Shown here in pieces: positions 1 through 12,100 of a stretch of DNA of 64,000 nt. The position numbers and the translations under genes are program-made. Within the stretch, counting starts at the first letter, position 1. Every line of letters starts with the position of its first letter. The DNA is taken from NCBI GenBank assembly GCA_030267565.1, contig BRXU01000009.1:3110001-3174000 (forward strand), written 5' to 3'. Source of the stretch: Pleodorina starrii (taxonomy: Eukaryota > Chlorophyta > Chlorophyceae > Chlamydomonadales > Volvocaceae). The notes beneath the pieces are model-generated. The model was not told the DNA's origin and did no database searches. It was given only the letters and a program-made list of their open reading frames with translations.

Positions 1-1828
1 CGACGAGCCCGGTGCGCTGCCCAACTCACCGCCACCCAGCTGCTGCTGGCCGCCATGCGGCGAGGCCAGCGCCGCCGCCTCGTTCGCAGTGCTGCCCGCG
101 TGGCCGCGAAAGCCTGCGCCCCTGCCGGACCCCGGCGTCTTCGCCAGGTACCCAACCGCGCCGCCGCGCGCCCCCCTGCCGCCGGCGCCTCTGCCTTCCG
201 GCGCGCCGCCGCCCCTTTCCACCGCCGCTGCGCCCTCCTCAGCGTCGGTCTGCGCCGACTCCACCAGGCTGCCGGTGCCGCCGCAGGGGTTGAGGACGTA
301 GGCGGTGCAGGGCCGCTCGAGGATGCGGCGTAGGTAGGGGTGCATGAAGTCGCCGCCGGCGACCCGGGGCAGCTCCTGCCTGAGGGCCCCACGGTTCGAA
401 GACTGCGTGTCGTCTTCGGCAGCGGCAGCGGGTACCGCGTCCGCCGCGGCTGGCTTGATGGCTGGGGCGGCGGCTCCGCCGCTACTGCCACTGGCGTCGC
501 CCGCGGCATCGCCGCCGCCGCCTGCGACAGCGAGCTGCAGCTGCTGACTGCCGTTTGGCGGCGGTTCCGCTGCCGCCGAGGGGCTGGGATCGCCCAGCTG
601 GCACAACTTCATTAGAACTTTGTCCAGCTGCGCCCGGTCCATGCCGCCGAAGGCGGGGGCGGGACCTGCTCCGGGGAGCAGGTCCGCGTCATCCATCAGG
701 CCCAGCTTGTGGGCCAGCTGGCAGAACGCGCGCGCCTCTTCGTCCGTGCAGGCATCCAGCATGGTTGCCGCGGGGCGGCCGTCCAGGCGCCAGCCCTGCA
801 CCAGCGCGTCGGCCGAGGCCTGGAAGGGCGGGAGTGGCGACTGCGGAAGGAGGCCGGCAGGGCCGCCGGCGGCGGCGCTGGGGACAGCGAAGGCGTCGAT
901 GGAAGTGCGTGGGTCGAGCTTTCCGGCGCCGCGGCCGCGTCCTCGTCGCTGCGCGAGAGATGGCATGGGAGGCGCGAATGAGTTGGGCCGGGTGAAGTGA
1001 TGCGTGATACCCAGATCTTTCTTGAGAGGATGGGCAAAATGAACGGGGTGCTGGGGTAAAACCGAATGGGCTATAACGACCGGGCTGCCAACGGTCTCCG
1101 GACAACGCTCACTGGACAAAACGAAGCGTCGAACAGCGCAACAGCACAAAAGCTCAAGATAGTCGTTGATGATTTGCCCACACGTCGTGAAAACACACGC
1201 AGACAGGTGGCCGTCCCACGGACCTCTAGACCGTCGTCCTCCTCGCGAACGGCGGCCTGCTTGCCCTTAGCCGGTGCAAGCCGGTCCACCGCGGCTCGCG
1301 GGTCACGCCCCAGGAAGGGCACTGTCAGTGAGTCGTCCTCCTCGGGGTTCAGCGCGACGGGCATGAGCGACATGATATCCTCCTGAGTGACGTCCCGGAA
1401 GTAATCCTGTGTAGAACAAGAGAAATTTCACGGAATATTGGTGTGATAATCCCGCGCTAATCGACAAAGTTTACCTCAACAAACATCCAGAACGCGGAGG
1501 CCTCGTTGACGCCGATTTGCAGTCCCGGTGTAGGGGCTGGCGCCGCCTGCTCCGCCGCAACTGGCAACGGTGTGACTTGTTTGCCTTTAACTTTAACATC
1601 CTTCCTGACCGCTTCCCGCCTTCGTCGCTCTTCCTCTTTGGCGTCCCTGGCCAAGATTGCGTCCGCCAAGGTTGCTGGCGCTCTCCCAACATCCGCCAAC
1701 TTAGGAAGCGTAGGGGCTTTTTGCAGAGCTTCACGGAAAACTTCCTCGCCCACGCGCAGAGCGGTTGCCAGTGAGGCAACCGTGTGGGCGCTTTGACCAG
1801 GGTCCGATACCGCTGGAGACGTTTCCAT
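1..1828 (-). CDS. Unrecognised protein, 5' part of a gene cut by the left window edge
   Basis: Three minus-strand exons are visible: 1828-1475, 1406-1224 and 948 to beyond base 1. All joins are phase 0 with GT-AG introns (donors GTAAAC and GTCCGT; acceptors after CTACACAG and CGCGCAG). The start ATG at 1828 has a good context (ACTATGG). The first ~115 residues are Ala- and Lys/Arg/Glu-rich and end in FWMFVE, which splices to DYFRDVTQEDIMSLMP and then an acidic stretch ending in VPFLGRDP. Exon 3 stays open for more than 310 codons; it carries a small helical segment (EEARAFCQLAHKLGLMDDAD), Gly/Ala-rich linkers and a conserved-looking DFMHPYLRRILERPCTAYVL. I do not recognise the family. The FVEDYFRDVTQEDI to PFLGR segment is vaguely like transcriptional-adaptor proteins, but I cannot confirm that. 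Exon 3 is the frame free of stops to the edge; the two competing frames there break. Confidence 0.6.
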
Positions 1829-3240
1829 AGTACTCAGATGTTAGCTGGAAAAGAGAAAGGCGAAGTGCTGCTGCGGTTCAAGATGGTTGAAACGAGGTGC
1901 TGGTTCCTCACAACAACGTGCATAGTTACAACCCCTTGCATGTAAAGGTCACGGTACTATAACTATTTACAAGGAAATGTAATCGTAACGTTGACTCTGC
2001 TCCTCCAAAACACCAAAAGGATGCAAAATAGAGCTGTCTAGGTCTGCAACAAAATGCAAATATACGTCTCGACTCATGTGTAATTCCCGGAAAAATATAT
2101 AAAATACGCAAATCATTATCAGTGCATCCAAATGCTCCGCGCCTGTGGCAATGAGCCCGAACCGGTTGACGACAACCGACCCGCGTGACGTTCGTGACGC
2201 TGACTGCAAAACACACCTGCATGCAGTTAAATTTGTAAGCTTTAACAACATGTATATCGTAAGCAGCACCTATCGGATGTGGAGGTGGGCCAAGCAAGAG
2301 CACTGTCAGTGTGGTGCCCGCATGCACCATCCCCTCACCCCGGTCCATGTGCAACTCCATGACCCGCTGTAATATAACGACCACAACTTTGCAAGGAGCT
2401 CAAAAGATGCATTGGCAATCAGCTCTGCACTCGCAACGTCGCAAGGGGTTCCAAGGCTGTTCCTCCTGCTGCTGCTGGTGCACTCAGGTAGGCTCGGCCA
2501 ATCATGGCTCCAGAGATGCGGCCAGAGTGTCTGAGCCACAGAAGATACCCTAGCCCAATTCCCCAGTGTTTGCCAGCGCAGGAACCCTGTCTCCACATGG
2601 GCTCGCCGAGGGCCGCAGTCCTCGCAACCCCGCCAATAGGTTGGCCGCCTTCGTCATTATCGCCACCCTGCCAATGTCGGCAGAGTCCGCCGGCTGGCGA
2701 GCCTGTGATAGGACTGAACTATGTGCGTAAGGCCGGCTATCATACGCTAGACAACTTGCACTACAGGACATCATGATTCTGATGTACAAGCGCATATTAG
2801 GCTCGTCGGATGTGTGGAAACCGAATACTTTGTCCCACGATGTGGGTCTCAATTCCGTGTGGTGTACGGTAATTGCCGTGTTCGCTTGCGGGTATACCAA
2901 CCGACAGAAGGGACCAGCCCGAAGCCCAGCATCAAATCCGGAGCACTAGCAGGCACAACTGTGCAGAGACTGTAAGGCTCATTTCACGCTCTGCCGTGCC
3001 ACGTGTAAGTATGTGTGCTGGGGTCAGCTGGTCCCGATATCGAAAGGCTGGAAAGGGTCGCATCGCGTTCGTCTGGGTGGAAACATAACTGCTATACACA
3101 AATGGTGCTGAATGCTCTGTGCCGGGTTCCGGGAGGTAGGAAAAATGGACACCCCGCCTTGGTGCTGCCGTACACATTCGGTTCGGGAGAGCCGATTTAC
3201 AAGCAGGGCAACAGCGAATGCTTGAACCTAGGCCGCGACC
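1829..3240. other. Divergent intergenic region between the left-edge gene and OST48
   Basis: This 1.4 kb separates two genes transcribed away from each other and must hold both promoters and 5' UTRs. Bases about 1900-2280 are clearly AT-richer than the flanks and include TATA-like runs near 2090-2105 (aaaatatataaaata). No open frame here shows family similarity or splice-consistent coding, and I see no RNA gene. Confidence 0.6.
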
Positions 3241-6200
3241 ATGGCGAAACAACTACTCCTGGGCCTGGCCCTTCTGGCCGCCCTAAACATCGCTTTTGCC
3301 GGCAAGTCGGTCCTTGTATTGGTTGGAAATGTGAACGACGCAGACAAGTACTCCAAGTTCTTTGGCTCTCTACGAGACTTCGGCTTTGACGTTAGCATCA
3401 AGGGCGTAAAGGATTCCAGCCTCAAGCTGCGGGAGTATGGCACCTGGCTTTACGATGATCTGGTCCTCTTCGCTCCAAAGTCGGAAGGTACTTGGACCGC
3501 CCGCAACAGTTTACGTTGATCACTTGTTGTTTAAATGTCGTGATGTCGCTACTCGCCACAGGCTTTGGCGGCAGCGTCGACCAGCAGACCATCCTGGAGT
3601 TCGTCGATTCCGGGCACAACGTGCTGCTTGCCGTCAACTCAGAAGTCTCGGAGGCAATGCGTAACCTCGCAGCAGAGTTCGGCGTGGATGTGGACGACCG
3701 GGGGTCTAAAGTTTTCGACCACTTCAACCACGCCACCCTGGATGGCCAGGAGGACCACACGCTTATCGCCGCTCGTGACATTGTTGACGCCCCTGTGATG
3801 GTGGGGGGCCCATACAAGGTGTGTCATCCAGCGTTGTACCCGCGCCTGCCCGGTATCCCCAGGGGGTCCTTCTGGGGATATCCCCGAACGAACCACGAAG
3901 CGTGTACCCCCCTGCCCGCTTTGCCGTCATGACTGCAGGAGCCTATTCTGTTCCGCGGAATTGCCTCCACCATCCCCGCTGACTCTGAGCTGGTGAGGCA
4001 GTTACATGGGGCATAGCCATAGCGTAGTGATGGGAGAGGACAGGTCCCGGCGTGCTGCACCCGGCAGAGGCCCTTTCCAACTCGAAACTGGAAAGAAACG
4101 CCTTTCCAAGGACCATCCCCGCAGCTTTGTGGGTATTGCCGGGTTGTAGTGGATTGCGTTGGCGTGCCAACAATGCCCTAGCGCTCTACGCCGCGAACGC
4201 CAGCCCACAGCCCCACGCCTCATGTGACGTGCGCCCTTGCGCCCGGGCAGGCGACCGTGGCGCTTGGGGCGCCCGGCACGGCCTACAGCACCGTGCCCAA
4301 GTCGGCGATGCTGGAACCGCCGTCCCTCATGGTCGGCTCGTCTATCTCCCTCGTCACAGCCGTGCAGGTAGGACGGGACGGCCTTCGCGAACTTGTAAGG
4401 GTCTTGCCAAGCGCACGGGACCCTGGAGCCACTCGATGCTCCAGTCTACCCTTTACCCTGAACAAATTGAGGGGTCCGGGGGCCATTTCACCCACCCTGC
4501 CCGCGTCAATTGCAGCGTGGTCTCCCGCACGGGAATGGCTCCTTAAAAGTGCATCCGGTATAGAGCGCAGGAACTGTATGCAACGCGCGGAATGACTGGC
4601 ACCGGAAGGGAGCGTTGTCGGCAGGGGTGGGATGCGTGTGGTTGTTGAGGTTTGTTGCTGGGGTGGGCTGCCCCGCCGGAATCCCGGCCCGCTGATCAAA
4701 CCTTAACCGCCCCATTCTGCCCATGGCCAGGCGCGTAACAACGCGCGCGTGGTGGTGGCGGGCTCCCTGGAGATGTTCACGGACAAGTTCTTCGATGCCG
4801 CGGTCACGGTGAAGGGCGTCAGGTGGGGAGTCGCCTCCCGCGTGTGGCCGCTGGGGAGCCGCGTTGGGGCGCCAACATCGTGCATGTGTCCGCTGGCATC
4901 GACCTCTCCGCACTTCTGCGATGGCACCCAACCAGACCAGGACCTTCTCCACAATCGTGCATGTGATTCACGACGCTTTTCCTCCCTGGGTCTTTCTCTG
5001 GTTGTCGCGCTGATGCACCTCCCACGCTGCCAGCCTTCCCTCCACGCCTACGTATCTCCGCCCCACTTGCCTCCTCACACCCCCCGCCCCACTCCGCAGC
5101 ACCTCCTCGGCCAACTGGGCGTTCACCGTGACGCTGGCGCGCTGGGCGTTCCAGGATCGCGGCGTGCTGGTGGCGACCAACCTGCGGCACCACCTGCTGG
5201 GCATCGACGAGCAGCCGTGGGGCTACCGGGTCAATGACGACGTGGAGTTCCTGGTGGATGTGATGGAGATGGAGGGAGGCGTGGCCAAGCCCTACACGTA
5301 AGGCGGGGATGTTTAGTAGAAGGGAGCGGTGTCGAATTGAAGATGCCGCGCTGTGCGTGAGGCGGGGACCTGGCATGCAGAGGGAAAGGGTCAGGAGCAC
5401 GGGGCGAGGGACGGCAGAGGCGAGGAGCGAGGCTTGCGCTGTGCGGGTGGTGGGAAGGGGCGGGGTTCTGGGGCGGGGGGAACAGGAGCTGTGTGCTTGT
5501 ATGGCAGGGTTGCATGGAAGGGCATTACCCCGGGGGCATATGGAGGGCTTTTTTGAGGAAGGAGGGCGATGGAGTAGTTTAAGCGAGGGCTGCGATGGGG
5601 TTTGTGCCGACCGAGGTCATTACATATTTTGCACTACGGACTAGCCCAAATCCCAAATCCTGAATACTTACCACCGGGGGCTGCAGGGCGGAGGACATCC
5701 AGCTGGAGTTCATCATGCTCAACCCGTACATCCGCCAGCCGCTCCAGCACGACGGCAAGGGCACCTTCTCCCTGCGCTTCAAGGTGCGGCGGCAAGGGGG
5801 CGGCAGGCGCGCGGGGGGCCGCGCAGGCAGGGCAAAGTCACGCGGTGTCCGCCTAGAGCGTAGTTTGGACCTTCCCGCATTCGCATTTTGCCGTGTTGTT
5901 TGGGGCCCTCCAGGCCCGGCAGTAAATGCACCCGTTGTGACGAACACGGTTTTGGGCGAGGCCCAATTTGCTGGACGTGTAATGGTGCACTCAGCTGGCT
6001 CTTTGAAACGGTCGCTGGCCCGTGCGGTCTTACCTAGTGACGGGGCTATAAATGGGCGGTATGACTTGGCCTGGGCATCGCATGGCTTGGCCCAGCAGTA
6101 ATCGTGGTTATTGCGGGCTCGTTACATGGGCGCCATGTGTCGCCCGCAGGTCCCTGACGTGTACGGTGTGTTCAAGTACTTCATCGACTACTCGCACAGG

Positions 6201-6805
6201 GGGTATTCGTACATTAAGCTGACGCAGCAGGTGCGGTTCCGGAGCGTGTGCACCTGCCGCAGTCATGCCACATTCACACACTGGAAGGGCGCTGGGAGCT
6301 GCTGCCCCTGCAGCGGACACTGCCTTGGTTCTTGCGTCCACGATTAGCCAACGCTTCATGCAAATTAAGCCTGTGCATATATGTCACCTGTTACCAAGGC
6401 TTCTGCCTTTCGTCTTGGAGGGCAGGGGCCAATGCTGAGTTGGGATATCGGGTGGAAACAGTCCAAAGATGCGGGTCGAGGGAAGGGAGAAAGTACGAAC
6501 CGTAGCAGAGTATGACGACCCTTGCAAACGAGGTCGGCGGGTTGCGGCGCTGCGCGTTGGGTCGCAGTGGCCCCGGGTGTGGGGGCGCTAGCTCAGCATG
6601 GCTTGCTCGACGACGGTGAAGGAGCTGCTGCCGTGCACCCGCCGTGCTGCTGTGCTCTGGTGTACTCGTACAGGTCCCGGTGCGCCCCTTCAAGCACAAC
6701 GAGTACGAGCGCTTCCTGGCGTGCGCCTACCCCTACTACGCGTCCGCCATCTCGGTCATGGCGGCGTTCTTCGCCCTGGGCTTCTTCTTCCTCTACAACA
6801 AGTAG
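3241..6805 (+). CDS. OST48: OST48/DDOST (Wbp1-type) subunit of oligosaccharyltransferase
   Basis: This is a non-catalytic ER membrane subunit of the oligosaccharyltransferase complex that moves the Glc3Man9GlcNAc2 glycan from dolichyl-PP to Asn-X-Ser/Thr. Nine exons: 3241-3487, 3562-3818, 3939-3992, 4251-4367, 4731-4822, 5100-5297, 5687-5783, 6150-6230, 6674-6805. All phases agree and give 424 residues, close to plant and animal OST48. A cleavable signal peptide is visible (residues 1-20, Leu/Ala-rich, ending in AFA). Family blocks follow in order: [36 protein letters not shown], the [20 protein letters not shown] block, and the [11 protein letters not shown] and HRGYSYIKL blocks. One C-terminal membrane span ([20 protein letters not shown]) is followed by a two-residue tail, as expected for a type I protein. 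The start sits in a strong context (GACCATGG). A TGTAA signal lies 866 nt after the stop. Confidence 0.95.
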
Positions 6806-7670
6806 TCTCGCCCACGTAGCAGCGCGGCGTGTTTAGTTTATGTTGAGCGGCAGATGTTACAGGCCGCGTTAGCCGGCGCGTGGGGTGGCTTGCCAGCGCC
6901 GGTTTGTAGCGCGCGTGATTCCTTGTTCCCTTGTTGCACTGCCATGGCGTTTGCTCGTCCACAGCGGCAGCGGGTGGGGTCTGTGCTGCGGTGCATTGCA
7001 CCGTGCGTGCGTGCGATGTTGTTCGGCTGGCGAACGGTGTTTCCGACTGGCGCCCGCTACTTGCCCGGATTGTGTGTACCGTACTGATTTGGGCAAGAGC
7101 TCATCGCAGTTGGCCGGGCATATCACTAGCACCCGGCAGTCAGAGCAGGCCCGCCCTTAGCGTCAGCAAAGGAAGGCGCCGGAAATAGTCTGTATCTGAA
7201 TTATTTTTGATAAAGCCACTTGTGTAGTTGACGCATACGATGGGATTCAGCAGAGGCAAACGTAACTTCACCGGCTCAAAGCAGTAGTTGCGGCGCCGAC
7301 CGCAACTACTGCAAATGGCTTTGGCGCACGGGCCCCGAGCTCCATAACACCTGGCAGCCCATATTAGTCAGTGACAACAGCCAGGTCGACATGGAACGGG
7401 GCCAGGCTCATGGCGTCTTGCAAAGCCCAGACTGCTCTCCCGCGATCCGCCATCTCCACGACGGCGCCCAAGCATCCACGACAGGCAGAGACAGGCTGAA
7501 TGGGCCACAACGGACCGGCGGGAGTCGAATGAGAACAACCATCTTGTCGTGGTCGAGCTGAGTGGCCATTGCTAGCGTCACGACTGGCATGATCGTTACG
7601 CAAACCAGGTTACCGGCACACTGGTGATGCCTCAAGGCCAACCGCACAGCCCTTACACGCTACAATGCTC

Positions 7671-7675
7671 TGTAA
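7671..7675 (+). terminator. Putative TGTAA poly(A) signal of OST48
   Basis: TGTAA is the usual chlorophyte polyadenylation signal. This is the first plus-strand copy after the OST48 stop and would give a 3' UTR of about 880 nt, long but normal for these algae. Confidence 0.5.
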
Positions 7676-8843
7676 CCTCTGAGCGCATTTCACCTGGACG
7701 GTCACTCCAACCGGCCTATTCAAGCGGTGCTGCGTGTGTAGCGATCAAGGCGCCGTCACGGCCTCACCTGGCTCCGTGCCAGGCCCATCGGTGCTCCCAT
7801 CGGCCTCCCTTGCTTCACTTCACATACAACTCACAACATCGGCGGCCGCATCTGACAGTGTGTCTGAGGTATCCCCCGGGTGCCAAGCACTACCGGTAAA
7901 TGTGTCGACAGCGCCTCGTGCGCCTCGGGGGAAGGGGGGCGCTCCCAGGGCCCCAGACAAATAGTCCCACAAAATGCACGAGTTAGGACACAAGAGCCGA
8001 CAGACACGCAGCCTATCCGCTATTGACGGTAAGCGCCTCCGTCCGCGCACAGTAATGCATCGCAGCCTTGCCGTCTTCAATCTCAGCGCAGGCGGGTTGT
8101 GATTCCCGGGCGGCCTGGGATCCACCGCTCGCCTCGCTGGTCATGGCCCGCGGGCCTGGGCCCCGCGGCCCCGGGCCCCGCGGCCTTTCGGGACGGGGCA
8201 GCGGCGTCGAATGTATGTCCTGGGACCCAACCACCCGTGTGAATGTGTACACGACTGGCCACGGATGTGGCAGCGCGCCGTACCGGTACGGAATCACGGG
8301 CAAAAAATACGGCGTATACATGCATGCAAATTGGAAAGCGTTATATTAAGAATGATGGGGCCACGCTCCTTTCTCCGCAATTTTCGCCATCAACCCTTTC
8401 GCCCCCATCCACACCGTCTCCGCCCCACCTCGCGCCTCCCCGGTCCCCGCCCGCATGGCCCAACAGCTTCGAGAGCCCGACAAAGTAATCGCAGTGGGCA
8501 AAGTCACAATTCGGAATCCAGGGCCGTCACCCCGTTTTCTCAGTTCCCAGTCCTGAAAGGGCTGCATCACAGGCGTACGACAGCACATCACCTCGCCACC
8601 TCTCACGGCAGGCCCGAGGGCCACTGCGGCAGGCGCACGCAACGCCCCCCCCCACACACACAGACTCACGCACATGCGGACGGCTTAACCAACCCTTCTC
8701 GCCTTCCGCCCTCGCCCCTGCCTGGGAAACGGCACACCCGCCGGGCGCCCAGAGCCCCCCTCCGCCCCGTCCATCAAGCGGCCTAAAACCCAATCAAGCC
8801 AATCAATCAACCCACCGGCCGCGCGCTTGCACCTTCCCCCTAA

Positions 8844-8848
8844 TTACA
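8844..8848 (-). terminator. Putative TGTAA poly(A) signal of the ABCA gene
   Basis: Reading the minus strand, TGTAA lies 317 nt after the ABCA stop codon, a usual distance for a volvocine 3' UTR. Confidence 0.5.
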
Positions 8849-9164
8849 CAAGCCGACCACACTCCCCTCAGCGGGCCGCTCTGCCATGCAGTACGGCGGT
8901 CCCCGCCCGCGCAGTCGCGGCACGGGCGTCAAACACCAATCCCTCTCCCTCTCCCTCCTCTCACATCACCTCACCTCACCTCACACCAGACGTCACTCCC
9001 TCCCTCCGCACTTTCATCGCTCAGTCAGGCCCCGCAAAAAGTGATGGCGCGCGCAGACGGCGCCGCCGCCGCGGCCGCAGCTGCGCTCGACCTATCCGCT
9101 CGGCCTCACACGCATCTCGCTTCGCCTCGTGCCTCCATCCGGCAGCCTCTCCTGCTCCCTCCGT

Positions 9165-12100
9165 TTAGGCGTTGGAGGACTGCATGGGAGACGGGTTGTA
9201 TCCCGGGTAGGTCGGCTGCCCCATCTGCGGCTCGCCCTGCACCCCCGCCGACGGCCGCGCGCCCTGGTACACCCCCGCCGCCAGCGCCGGCGACGGCACC
9301 ACGGGCTGCGCCGTCGGCAGCCCGCCTGGTCCCGCCGCCGCGGGCACGAAGGCGCCCGGCACCGGCGGCGGCGGCACGCCGTAGGGGGCACCAGGGCCGT
9401 ACGGCATCACGGCGCCGGTGGGGGGCGGGACCATTACCGGCTGCGGCGCGCCGTCCGCGCCCGGCGGCGGTGCCAGAGAGGTGTCCAGAATGACCAACCG
9501 GCCCTCCTCATCGGTGCCCCAGCGGACCTACCGGGGAGGGGAAGGGGGGAGGATCGGGCCAGGTTTCGGGGCCGGGTTGGGTCGCTAGTCAGACAAACGA
9601 CGCGACGGGCGAGGCGGAGGCGTGTGCCAACTGTCAAGAGCGTTTGCGCACCGGCATCGGTACACAGAGGCGCGACTAATAACGCAGAACTAAATACCTC
9701 TCTCTTTAACAGCTCTAATGAACGTTCTTCAGGGGTGAAAGGAGGCCTCCTTATGTCCTTACATGTGCAGTGAGCTGTTGGCAGGCAAACCACCAACCGC
9801 CCTGCCGCCCTGGGAAGTCAAGCCCCCCTTCCTTCCTCGCCATTCATACCAGTACCGTATTCGCACCCCTACCCACCCCCATGCACCCAATACACTCATG
9901 CACTCCTACCTTGTACACGACCCTGGTGACCGGGTGCGCCACCATCTCTGCGCCAATGGGGATCTGCAGCTTGGAGCCGTCGTCCATGACGTGAGCCACG
10001 TGCGCCTGACCGGCAGCGGTGGCCGCCTCCAGCTCCGCCTTGCGGGCAATGTTGAGGAAGACCTCCTCCAGGGAGGTCAGGCTCAGCTGCACGTCGGTGA
10101 TGCCCAGAGAGCCGCGCTGGGACTGAGAGAGAGAGAAGAGAAGGGGAAGGGAGGGAGGGAGGCAGGGCGGGAGGTTTGATGGAAATGGCAGAAGTGGCTG
10201 GAGCCCTTGCAATCGGGAGGGACTGCGGCGGGGCGAGGCGAGGCGAGGCTGGAGAGCACGTGGGAGCGCGCATGGGAGTGGGAGAGAAGCAAGCCCCCTC
10301 GCCCCCACACAGCCCCCCACCCCCGCCCGGCCGGTCGCCCCCCCAGGTCCCCACCTCCAGCTCCGCCAGGAATGCGTTGAGCAGCGGCTCCTTGTCCCTA
10401 GCGATCAGGAAGTGCATGTAGGCCTTGGACTCGTCAACGGGGGCCAGGCCCAGCCGATCCTGGGGCGGAGGGGGTCAAGGGGGGGTGGGGTGGGTGTGAG
10501 TGTGCCGCGTGACGCAAGGGACACGGAGTTTTGGTGTGTGCGTGTGCGGGGGAGGAGGGGGAAGGGTGCGGACCTACGGGCATCGACGATAACAAGGTAC
10601 CGGTAGGCTGGACATAAGTGGTGTGTAAGCTGGGGGCGCAGCGACAGATGTCTGTTCCTCATGCCACGTAGCTGTCGGTAGCCGTTTGTGGGCGCAAAAG
10701 CGCAAAAATAGCACCACACGGGTGCTGCTGATGGAGCTTCACCCCCCCCCCTCCCTCCTGCTCATCTCCCTTCCCCTCCCTCCCTTTCCCCCTCTCGTTC
10801 TTGGAACCCGCTCGCCAACCTCGCCTCCACTCCACCCGCTGCGGTCCACCCTCCCTCTCCCCTCCACCCTCTCCCCTCCCGCCCCGCCCCTCACCTGGAA
10901 GAACCTCTTCACCGCTGCCACCCGCCGCTCCACACCCGCCGGCGTGCCGGCCTCGCTCGGGCCCCCGCCGCCGCCGCCGCCAGCCCCCGCCGCCCGCCCG
11001 GTGGCGGTGGCCGCCGTGACGCTGACCGACAGCGTGTAGCCGCTGCCGAAGCGCTGCTTGAGGCGCAGGGACGTTCCCACGCACCGCAGCTTGCCTCGCG
11101 CCATGATGGCGATGCGGTCCCCCAGGATGTCGGCCTCCTCCATGGAGTGGGTGGTCAGTACGATGGCCCGGCCGGTCTTGGCCTCCTGGATGATGTCCCA
11201 CACGTAGCGCCGGGAGATGGGGTCCTGAGGGGCGAGAGGGGGTCAGGGAGTGAGGGGGGGGGGCGGGTAACGGTGGGTTGGGTTGGGTTAGGCAATCAAG
11301 ACGATAGCGGAGGGGCAAGGGGCAAAGCGTGCCCGGGTCGAACCCAACGACCGAAGCTGAAGCGGACGGCGGCCCCAGGACCCGGGGCACCGCACGCCTT
11401 CTCTCCGTCACCAGCACCCGACCACCGACTACCGACCACCACCCAGCACGGACCAGGAGGAGCAGCGCAGTGCAGCCCGAAGGACAGGTAGCACCCTCGC
11501 TCCCTGCGCATCCCCTCCCCGACTCCCCCCTCTTCCTGCCTGCCCTCAATCCGCAGGGTCCCCGCCCCACCCCGCCCCACCCCACCCCACCCCACCCCAC
11601 CCCACCCCACCCCACCCCACCCCACCCCACCCCACCCCACCCCACCCCACCCCACCCCACCCCACCCCACCCCACCCCACCCCACCCCACCCCACCCCAC
11701 CCCACCCCTACCCCTACCCCCCGCAGCGCAGGGCCGCGTCCCCCCCCCTCACCATGCCGGTGGTCGGCTCGTCCAGGTACACGATGCGCGGGTCCCCCAG
11801 CAGCGCAATCGCCACACTCAGCCGCCGCTTCATGCCGCCGCTGTACGACCCCGCGCGCTGCTCGGCGGCGTACGTCAGCTTCACCTTTTCGAGCAGCTCA
11901 GACACATTGGAGGCCACCTGGGGAGAGAGGGGGAAAGCGTGGGGAGTGGGGTGTGGGTCGGGGTTAGGAAACGGAGAGAGCATTTTATTACATAATCTTC
12001 GGGTAGGCAAGCTGACACGAGCGCCCGGACAGCTCGACCCGACATTAATGGACACCCCGCCAGGCCGTGTGGTGGTGATGGTGGTGGTGGTGGTGGGGCA

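Larger units (their letters stand above)
6806..9164. other. Convergent intergenic region (3' UTRs of OST48 and the ABCA gene)
   Basis: Both flanking genes end here. TGTAA signals occur at 7671-7675 (plus) and 8844-8848 (minus). Bases 8146-8185 are an almost pure G/C patch of nested palindromes (GGGCCCCGCGG repeated). I found no coding sequence or RNA gene that I could support. Confidence 0.6.

Noticed and set aside
10659..11705. 348-codon minus frame with a Gly-Trp-Gly-Gly-Val repeat
   Set aside because: It is the CCCCA/TGGGG microsatellite read through, running across an ABCA intron and exon in a mixed frame.
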